Assembly (NCBI GenBank): GCA_900320565.1
Contig: ONSR01000003.1
Location: 1-49,378, forward strand
DNA: 49,378 bases
Direction: 5' to 3'
DNA from: an uncultured Prevotellaceae bacterium
GTDB lineage: Bacteria; Bacteroidota; Bacteroidia; Bacteroidales; Bacteroidaceae
The notes below the pieces were generated by a model, which saw only the letters and a program-made list of their open reading frames with translations, was not told the origin of the DNA and ran no database searches. The first letter of the stretch is position 1; every line of letters starts with the position of its first letter. This document shows positions 46,301 through 49,378 of the stretch, piece by piece. A program made the translations under genes and the position numbers.

Positions 46301-47119
46301 CATACGGTCGCGAATCTCGCCACCAGTTCCGGTTGAAGCTCCATTGAAGGGCTCGACCGTAGTCGGGAAGTTGTGCGTCTCGGCTTTGAGGCTGATAACG
46401 CTTTCTATGTCACGCACTTCGAAGTAATCACTCGTGCTGTGATCCTTCGGAGCGAACTGCTCGACAACCGGTCCTTCAGCAAACGCCACATTATCCTTAT
46501 AGGCAGAAATGATGTGATGGGGGTTCTCGTGGGTCGTTTTCTTTATCATCTGGAAGAGAGACGACTCTTTTTCTTCGCCATCGATGATAAAGGTTCCGCC
46601 AAATATCTTGTGTCGGCAATGCTCACTATTGATTTGAGCGAAGCCAAAGACCTCGCTGTCAGTTAGTTTCCTGCCGAGTTGACCTTCCACTTGATGCAGG
46701 TATTCTATCTCTTCGGGGGACAGCGCGAGGCCTTCCTGCTCGTTGTATTCCTCCAGATTGTCAATGCTGAGGATGGGCTCGGGCTTCTTGTTGATGGTGA
46801 AGATGTCCTGATTCAAGCCGTGATAAAGCCTTTGAAGCATGGGGTCGTAGTCAGCATTCTCGTCCTTTACGGGGTAGTATTCCTCTATTCTCGAAATGCC
46901 TTCGATGGCCATGTTCTGCGTGATTTCCACCGCGTTAGTGCTCCACGGCGTAATCATTTCGCGGCGAGGTCCAATGAAATAACCTTGCAAGTTTTCTTCC
47001 TTTTCAGTATTCGCTTCACCATACAGCCAGCAGAGTTTCTCGACTTCGGCTTTCGTGAGAGCCTTTTTGCTTTCGGTTGCGATAATACTTAGCTGGGGAG
47101 TCTTGAAAAAAGTAATCAT
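43367..47119 (-). CDS. purL: Phosphoribosylformylglycinamidine synthase, single-chain type, with in-frame repeat insertion
   Basis: A 1250-residue enzyme for the fourth step of purine synthesis. The FGAM synthase domains have DSEVFGFAQINSEHCRHK, ETHNFPTTVEPFNGASTGTGG, HDHGSAGHVNCLSELVEECGG and GHDISAGGLITCLLEM. The C-terminal glutaminase has the catalytic Cys in LGVCNGCQLMVE and His/Glu in AMMPHLERAFFPWQ (HPER is more usual). About 26 residues near 1089-1114 come from a heptamer hairpin placed between VELGLI and MLHNDSHKF. A -7 box TAAATTTG lies at 47152-47145. Confidence 0.97.
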   Translation of the reverse strand: MITFFKTPQLSIIATESKKALTKAEVEKLCWLYGEANTEKEENLQGYFIGPRREMITPWSTNAVEITQNMAIEGISRIEEYYPVKDENADYDPMLQRLYHGLNQDIFTINKKPEPILSIDNLEEYNEQEGLALSPEEIEYLHQVEGQLGRKLTDSEVFGFAQINSEHCRHKIFGGTFIIDGEEKESSLFQMIKKTTHENPHHIISAYKDNVAFAEGPVVEQFAPKDHSTSDYFEVRDIESVISLKAETHNFPTTVEPFNGASTGTGGEIRDRMGGGVGSWPIAGTAVYMTSYPRTEEEREWEQILPVRKWLYQTPEQILIKASNGASDFGNKFGQPLICGSVLTFEHQEGQEQYAYDKVIMLAGGVGYGTKRDCLKKKPQKGNKIVVVGGDNYRIGLGGGSVSSVETGRYSSGIELNAVQRANPEMQKRANNLVRALCEEEVNPVVSIHDHGSAGHVNCLSELVEECGGLIDMTKLPIGDPTLSAKEIIANESQERMGLLIDEKHIEHVRKIAERERAPLYVVGETTGDAHFAFQQGDGKRPFDLDVAQMFGHSPKTVMRDKTVERAYENVSYDQKDLSGKVARVLQLEAVACKDWLTNKVDRSVTGKVARQQCQGELQLPLSDCGVVALDYRGEKGIATALGHAPQAALANPAAGSVLSVAESLTNILWAPLEEGLDSVSLSANWMWPCRAQEGEDARLYQAVEALSDFCCALQINVPTGKDSLSMTQKYPDGTKIISPGTVIVSSGGQVSDIKKVVSPVLQKCPSTLYHIDFSFDELRLGGSAFAQSMGKVGSDVPTVRDPEYFRDAFNAVQDLIKKGLILAGHDISAGGLITCLLEMCFANTEGGLEINLDKMKCDDLVKLLFAENPGIVIQVADKNRTEVKKFLEDAGVGYVNIGRPCEERHILMEKAGAQYQFGIDYLRDVWYASSYLLDRKQSFNGKAKERYENYRKQPLEWNFLPSFTGKLSQYGLNPDRREKSGVKAAIIREKGTNGEREMAYMLYLAGFDVKDVMMTDLISGRETLSDINFIVFCGGFSNSDVLGSAKGWAGAFLYNPKAKEALDRFYSRPDTLSLGVCNGCQLMVELGLIHNSQFTIHNEGSSETIMNYELRIKNSARMLHNDSHKFESGFVGLTVQTNRSVLMGSLSGSRLGIWVAHGEGKFSLPGKEDDYNIVLKYSYDGYPANPNGSDFSAAGIASADGRHLAMMPHLERAFFPWQCGYYPAGRQDEVTPWIEAFVNARKWVETKLG
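43776..43851. repeat. Inverted pair of four-heptamer blocks inside purL
   Basis: Left arm 43776-43803: TTCTTAA twice, TTCATAA twice. Right arm 43824-43851: TTATGAA, TTGTGAA, TTGTGAA, TTATGAA. The arms are inverted repeats matching at 24 of 28 positions around a 20-nt loop. Read in frame; the peptide includes ELRIKN, as in prmC. Confidence 0.9.
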
Positions 47120-47144
47120 TTTGAGGTCGTTTTTAATTTGCGTG

Positions 47145-47152
47145 CAAATTTA
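47145..47152 (-). promoter_or_regulatory. Promoter -7 box for purL
   Basis: The minus strand reads TAAATTTG, 25 nt before the purL ATG. Confidence 0.55.
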
Positions 47153-47256
47153 CAACAAAATTTCGTGTTTACCAATTTTCTACTTTGATATTTTCAAAAG
47201 AAAACATCAAAGCAACAAATGACTCTTGGTTAGTTTGAAAACCAGGCACACTGACT

Positions 47257-47344
47257 TTGCAAACTTAACACGTTAAAACGATCAACTTAACACGTTAAAA
47301 TGATTAACTTAACACGTTAAAATTACAATTTAACCATGTTATGT
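47257..47344 (+). repeat. Tandem 22-bp dyad array
   Basis: Units at 47257, 47279, 47301 and 47323. The first three carry CTTAACACGTTAAAA with TTAAC/GTTAA arms; the fourth is degenerate (TTTAACCATGTTATG). The first unit begins TTGCAAACTTAAC, identical to the start of the unit at 12566 in copy B. Lies between purL and the regulator gene. Confidence 0.85.
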
Positions 47345-47380
47345 TTGGCGACAAACCTAAGGTCTTCGGAAAACCTATAA

Positions 47381-48172
47381 TTATGCGGGCTTCAAGATAT
47401 GCTTGTCTATCTCCGCAGCAATCTCGCCAGCCAAGCCTCCATCATAGCCCACACGAAGCTGGATGGTGGGATGAAGCGGGTCTTTCGTCGCGATAACCAC
47501 AGCATATTCATCTATTGTATAGGGCGTCGCCATGTTCTTCGACATCACGCCCTCCAAGTCGCTCAGCCTCATCTCCTCGCCCACCACAATCATCTTATCT
47601 TGAGCCGGATAGAAGAGAATCACGCCCTGAAGTTCATTTGCCTTCGTTGCATCAAGCACCACAACATCTTCCGGCTCGCCATACTTCGCTTCAACTTCCT
47701 CGACATTGGCGTATGTAACCCGCTTTGGAGCAGCCTTTTCAAGCCGATCTATGAAGAAATAAGCGATGGGGATCACAAGCAAAAGTAGCAACAGATAAGG
47801 CCCACACCAGACTGCTAGCAGGACAATCGCTATAATTGGGAAAATGACAGTTCGCTTCATGGCTCTTGAGAAAATTAACTTGTTTTTTATTTCAAGGTAA
47901 CCTTTCAGGGCCTCGACATAAGCTGTGAAAGCCTTCTGACCCTTTGCCGTGATGCGACAAATCGTGCAAGGTCGCTTCCCCTTGAACGTCTTCTTCACCT
48001 TGATGTAACCCGCCGAAGACAGTTTATCTATTTGAACACTCAGGTTGCCTGCAGTCGCTCCCGTCTGCTCCTTGATATAAGGGAACTCGGCCTCCTCGTC
48101 GGCGATGAGCAAAGACATCACCGCGAGTCGCAACTCAGCGTGCAATAACGGGTCTAATGGTTGGAAGTTCAT
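47381..48172 (-). CDS. Winged-helix transcription regulator with membrane helices
   Basis: A 263-residue protein. Residues 1-100 form a winged-helix domain (LRLAVMSLLIADEEAEF, TGATAGNLSVQIDKLSSAGYI, GKRPCTICRITAKGQKAF), similar to MarR/HTH_34-type regulators. Two close hydrophobic segments follow (TVIFPIIAIVLLAVWCGPYLLLLLLVIPIAYFFI region), then a soluble C-terminal domain of unknown role. The DNA-binding part would be tethered to the membrane. It is one base downstream of a membrane-protein gene, a common Bacteroidota pairing. Confidence 0.8.
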   Translation of the reverse strand: MNFQPLDPLLHAELRLAVMSLLIADEEAEFPYIKEQTGATAGNLSVQIDKLSSAGYIKVKKTFKGKRPCTICRITAKGQKAFTAYVEALKGYLEIKNKLIFSRAMKRTVIFPIIAIVLLAVWCGPYLLLLLLVIPIAYFFIDRLEKAAPKRVTYANVEEVEAKYGEPEDVVVLDATKANELQGVILFYPAQDKMIVVGEEMRLSDLEGVMSKNMATPYTIDEYAVVIATKDPLHPTIQLRVGYDGGLAGEIAAEIDKHILKPA

Positions 48173-48173
48173 A

Positions 48174-48836
48174 TCACTTTCTCCTTATAAGCATCAAGCC
48201 TGGGAGCATCAAGCCGACAAGAGCAAAGAGGAATATAAGCTCGCAAGGCCGGACGAGACTCAACTTGGTCAACGCCGTAGGTGGCAAGACACGACTTATT
48301 ATAACCGAGAATAAGCCGAAACGTAATATCACGAAGGACAGCAATCCGAACCATACCAACGCGCTTTTCTTCAGGATCAGGCCTGTCATGCTGACCGCAA
48401 CAGCCAGCAAGGTGAGGATAGTAGGCGTTATGTGCATCCCAGCATGAAGAAAGACTTCGGGACTCTCATAGTGTTGCAAAACGATATTCCATACGGTAGC
48501 AATAACGACATAAACAAGGGCAAAGGCCAAGGTGGTGTACCAAGTCTTCCTGACCAACGTGCCTACAAAGCTCTCAGGGACAGGCACACGGTTTCTGTTG
48601 ATGCGCTTCATCACCAGCCAGATAACGACAGGCAAGGCGAACCAAAGCAAATGAAAAAGAGGTGTCCAAGTAAGATAGTTGGCACATGCCACGACGACGG
48701 CCGTTATCATCGTCGTCAAACCCGACACGAAAAGCCACTGCCCCGTATCCTTCGACACGGCTCGGCGACTCTTTTCAAGCTGTTCGGTGATAATCTCAAG
48801 ACTGCGCTCAGCAGTCAGCTCCATGTTTTCTTCCAT
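48174..48836 (-). CDS. Hypothetical membrane protein paired with the regulator
   Basis: A 220-residue protein with about six membrane segments, among them LFVSGLTTMITAVVVACANYL, ALPVVIWLVM, LAFALVYVVIATVWNIVL and IFLFALVGLMLPGLMLI. The N-terminal EENMELTAERSLEIITEQLE is amphipathic. I cannot assign a function. First gene of a two-gene unit. Confidence 0.75.
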   Translation of the reverse strand: MEENMELTAERSLEIITEQLEKSRRAVSKDTGQWLFVSGLTTMITAVVVACANYLTWTPLFHLLWFALPVVIWLVMKRINRNRVPVPESFVGTLVRKTWYTTLAFALVYVVIATVWNIVLQHYESPEVFLHAGMHITPTILTLLAVAVSMTGLILKKSALVWFGLLSFVILRFGLFSVIISRVLPPTALTKLSLVRPCELIFLFALVGLMLPGLMLIRRK

Positions 48837-48899
48837 AGTTTCCTTTGTTAAGTGGTTATTATTAAAGTGTTTCGATGTGTTTCATAACGTTCGACGCTG

Positions 48900-48927
48900 C
48901 AAATGTAAATTAGTTTACGTTATAAAC
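48900..48927 (-). promoter_or_regulatory. Promoter and candidate operator of the membrane protein-regulator pair
   Basis: On the minus strand the -7 box TACATTTG (48907-48900) is overlapped by two interlocking dyads: GTAAA-ttag-TTTAC (48905-48918) and GTTTA-cgtta-TAAAC (48913-48927). These are candidate binding sites for the winged-helix protein. Confidence 0.5.
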
Positions 48928-48986
48928 CAAACGTTTTACAAGAAATCTTTCGATTTGTTGCATCTTTTAACATTTCGTGAGAAAAA

Positions 48987-49031
48987 ACTATGGACTATGG
49001 ACTCATAACTCTGAACTTTTTCGTATCTTTG
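48987..49031 (+). promoter_or_regulatory. Four-heptamer block and promoter of the superoxide dismutase gene
   Basis: ACTATGG, ACTATGG, ACTCATA, ACTCTGA (48987-49014), then a T-tract and the -7 box TATCTTTG (49024-49031), 31 nt before the ATG. Confidence 0.65.
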
Positions 49032-49062
49032 CAGACGCAAAACTATATAAATATAATAAGGT

Positions 49063-49378
49063 ATGGGAAAGTTTAGTTTGATGGCATTGCCCTACGAGGC
49101 AGATGCCCTGCAGCCAGTCATCAGTAAGGACACGATTGGTTTCCACCACGGCAAGCATCTTGCTGCCTACGTCAATAACCTCAACGCACTTCTGCCTGGC
49201 AGCGGATTCGAGGAAGCGAGCCTCGAGGAGATTGTCTGCAAGGCAAGTGGTGGCATCCTCAACAATGCGGGACAAATCTTGAACCACGAACTCTACTTCG
49301 GACAATTTAAGGGGAAGGAAGCCTCCCCTTTAAGGGGAGGTTTGGTAGGGTCTGCTATTAAGAGAGATTTCGGTTCGT
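49063..49378 (+). CDS. Fe/Mn superoxide dismutase, N-terminal part
   Basis: Cut by the window end after about 105 codons. It removes superoxide. The N-terminal metal-site helix reads TIGFHHGKHLAAYVNNLN and the second ligand His is in ILNHELYFGQF, followed by AIKRDFGS. The loop between GQF and AIKRDFGS reads KGKEASPLRGGLVGS, encoded by a C/G-rich hairpin repeat (49322-49340); loop length is about normal. The metal-binding Asp/His pair further on is outside the window, so Fe or Mn preference cannot be read. Confidence 0.92.
   Translation, partial: MGKFSLMALPYEADALQPVISKDTIGFHHGKHLAAYVNNLNALLPGSGFEEASLEEIVCKASGGILNNAGQILNHELYFGQFKGKEASPLRGGLVGSAIKRDFGS
49322..49340. repeat. C/G-rich hairpin inside the superoxide dismutase gene
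   Basis: CCTCCCCTT and AAGGGGAGG are perfect inverted arms around one T. The following GTTTGGTAGGGTCT resembles the reverse complement of the sequence at the trpG end. Read in frame. Confidence 0.7.

Overview
This window looks like chromosome of a Bacteroidota member of the order Bacteroidales, most likely Prevotellaceae. Evidence: promoters of the TAnnTTTG type (four also have TTTG exactly 19 bp upstream), type IX secretion genes porG and porQ, a giant BspA-type leucine-rich-repeat surface protein, the gene orders recX-prmC-ribD and porG-uppS-bamA-skp, a trp operon that begins with trpB, and an ExbB/ExbD/ExbD/TonB set. Base composition looks balanced. Nothing marks a plasmid, phage or large island; this is mostly housekeeping chromosome.

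Layout. 0.4-2.8 kb: recX and prmC (minus) diverge from ribD (plus). 2.9-11.0 kb: an envelope-biogenesis run of a lipoprotein, porG, uppS, bamA, three tandem skp-like genes and murI. 11.1-14.2 kb: polyprenol-phosphate sugar synthase plus gtrA, facing a polytopic GT-C-like protein. 14.2-19.0 kb: DUF1573 protein and meaB, convergent with porQ-cmk-ispH. 19.8-25.2 kb: tonB, a prenyl synthase, tatD, tRNA-Ser, then exbB, a membrane protein and two exbD. 25.3-25.8 kb: three tRNAs (minus). 25.9-26.9 kb: a three-gene DUF3791/DUF3990 cassette, a candidate ADP-ribosyltransferase toxin-antitoxin-like locus. 27.3-34 kb: the BspA-like protein and a TPR/AraC regulator. 34.2-41.8 kb: a SIMPL protein and the trp operon with a Trp-codon attenuator. 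42.2-47.1 kb: split chromate transporter and purL. 47.4-48.8 kb: a winged-helix regulator with a membrane partner. 49.1 kb to the end: the start of an Fe/Mn superoxide dismutase gene.

The most unusual content is repetitive DNA. First, a dispersed intergenic element of about 400 bp (copies near 1, 12.3, 19.3 and 41.9 kb) carries tandem 22-bp units. Each unit has a left part like TTGCAAAC and usually a short dyad; the dyad sequence changes between copies while its symmetry is often kept. A bare 22-bp array lies at 47.3 kb and a possible relative at 27.0 kb. Second, there are many short blocks of about four tandem heptamers (28 nt), sometimes octamers, at stop or start codons. Some come in pairs, and two inverted pairs lie in frame inside the essential genes prmC and purL. 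A single block lies in frame in the BspA-like gene, and a C/G-rich hairpin lies in frame in the superoxide dismutase gene. Third, the tRNA-Gly gene is followed by three more partial copies of its 3' end.
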